This document shows positions 7,214-7,984 of a stretch of DNA of 7,984 nt, one piece after another. Each line of letters begins with the position of its first letter. The first letter of the stretch is position 1. A model generated the notes under the pieces. The model was not told where the DNA came from and made no database searches. It saw nothing but the letters and a program-made list of their open reading frames with translations. A program made the translations under genes and the position numbers. Source of the DNA: CAHJXF01 sp038240015 (GTDB taxonomy: Bacteria; Pseudomonadota; Gammaproteobacteria; Burkholderiales; Burkholderiaceae_D); assembly GCA_038240015.1 (NCBI GenBank), contig JBBSEF010000110.1, positions 1-7,984 on the forward strand. Direction: 5' to 3'.

Positions 7214-7242
7214 TAGATAAATTTCAATAAAGTCGCAATCAA
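7214..7242 (-). promoter_or_regulatory. Weak candidate promoter just upstream of queA
   Basis: On the minus strand TTGATT (7242-7237; four of six matches to TTGACA) and TATCTA (7219-7214; three of six matches to TATAAT) are separated by 17 bases. A start point 5-8 bases on would fall at about 7209-7206, at or just inside the TTG start codon, implying a leaderless or nearly leaderless message. The match is weak and the region is AT-rich, so chance is a serious alternative. Confidence 0.2.
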
Positions 7243-7250
7243 ATCCACAA

Positions 7251-7284
7251 AAGAAAAAAGCCCCAACTCTTCAGTTGGGGCTTT
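7251..7284 (-). terminator. Intrinsic terminator of the rRNA operon
   Basis: A perfect 12-base stem (7257-7268 with 7273-7284) with a GAAG tetraloop is followed in the minus direction by TTTTTTCTTTT, partly shared with the stem. It lies 9 bases past the 5S 3' end, the expected place for a factor-independent rrn terminator, and separates rRNA transcription from queA. Read on the plus strand there is a weaker T-run, so it is oriented mainly for the minus strand. Confidence 0.93.
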
Positions 7285-7293
7285 CGCATAAGA

Positions 7294-7409
7294 GCCTGAC
7301 GATAACCTACTTTCACAAGCGAGCTGCTCACTATCATCGGCGCAGAGGCGTTTCACGGTCCTGTTCGGGATGGGAAGGGGTGGTTCCACCTTGCTATGGT
7401 CATCAGGCA
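7294..7409 (-). rRNA. rrf: 5S ribosomal RNA
   Basis: This is a complete 5S rRNA of about 116 bases. The 5' end UGCCUGAUGACC pairs with the 3' end GGUUAUCGUCAGGC to form helix I with only a G-U wobble among its first nine pairs. The internal hallmarks CACCCCUUCCCAUCCCGAAC and GUGAAAGUAGG are present. It lies 161 bases past the 23S 3' end in the normal rrn order. The ends are set by the helix I pairing and could shift by one or two bases. Confidence 0.96.
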
Positions 7410-7420
7410 TAACTTGTATA

Positions 7421-7444
7421 GCCTTCTGCTTTAAAGCAGAAGGC
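7421..7444. repeat. Perfect 24-base palindrome in the 23S-5S spacer
   Basis: GCCTTCTGCTTT is followed immediately by its exact reverse complement. In RNA this can form a 9-base-pair stem with a UUUAAA loop, or a 12-base palindromic dimer. It ends about 11 bases before the 5S 5' end. A likely role is an RNA processing or stabilising structure in the rRNA precursor. Confidence 0.85.
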
Positions 7445-7553
7445 CCAATCCGGAAGAAGCAAAGCTTGTTTCATTTAGCGGGCGTGATCGCATTTCCAAT
7501 CGAATGAGATATTGAGATCTGATTCGACGGCGATATTCACGCTACTCAATTCC

Positions 7554-7570
7554 ATAACCATCAAGGTTAT
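7554..7570 (-). repeat. Short hairpin right after the 23S 3' end
   Basis: ATAACC and GGTTAT arms (6 bases) flank the 5-base loop TTGAT on the minus strand, starting at the end of the 23S gene. It probably belongs to the precursor stem region processed during 23S maturation. The role is inferred only from position. Confidence 0.45.

Positions 7571-7984
<414 letters not shown>

Noticed and set aside
7174..7410. A 78-codon minus-strand frame across 5S, the terminator and the queA start
   Set aside because: It spans the 5S rRNA gene and its terminator, so it is not a credible protein gene.

Overview
The window reads as ordinary chromosomal sequence of a betaproteobacterium, most likely Burkholderiaceae (Burkholderia/Paraburkholderia/Caballeronia type or a host-associated relative). 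This rests on the SecD, SecF, QueA and Tgt sequences, the GC-rich codon use, the CysB-like regulator and the 23S/5S rRNA. The genus is an inference from remembered family sequences, not a search. Apart from a transposase remnant at the left edge, every gene lies on the minus strand, so biological reading order runs from right to left.

Right edge (about 7294-7984): the 3' end of a 23S rRNA, a roughly 160-base spacer with two hairpins, a complete 5S rRNA, and a strong intrinsic terminator. This is the tail of a ribosomal RNA operon. About 40 bases past the terminator comes queA, then tgt, overlapping by the four bases ATGA. They form a queuosine-tRNA modification pair: Tgt inserts preQ1 at the wobble position and QueA adds the epoxycyclopentane ring.

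Middle (1645-4875): after a 144-base gap with a good extended -10 promoter and two inverted repeats comes the operon yajC-secD-secF. It encodes the membrane subunits that help SecYEG and SecA export proteins using the proton motive force. queA-tgt-yajC-secD-secF is the classical proteobacterial order.

Left part (77-1583): a CysB/Cbl-type LysR regulator follows secF after 61 bases, and 10 bases later a marC-family membrane protein gene. marC is cut after about 157 native codons by the right end of an IS3-family insertion sequence, whose transposase C-terminus and terminal sequence fill positions 1 to about 139. This is the only clear lesion in the window.

I found no undescribed system. The items worth a second look are the IS-truncated marC with a hybrid tail, the rRNA operon directly abutting a queA that starts with TTG and lacks a ribosome binding site, a perfect 24-base palindrome next to the 5S gene, an apparent extra segment in YajC, and an Asp-to-Glu change at a conserved SecF position. 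There is no gene-free stretch longer than 300 bases.
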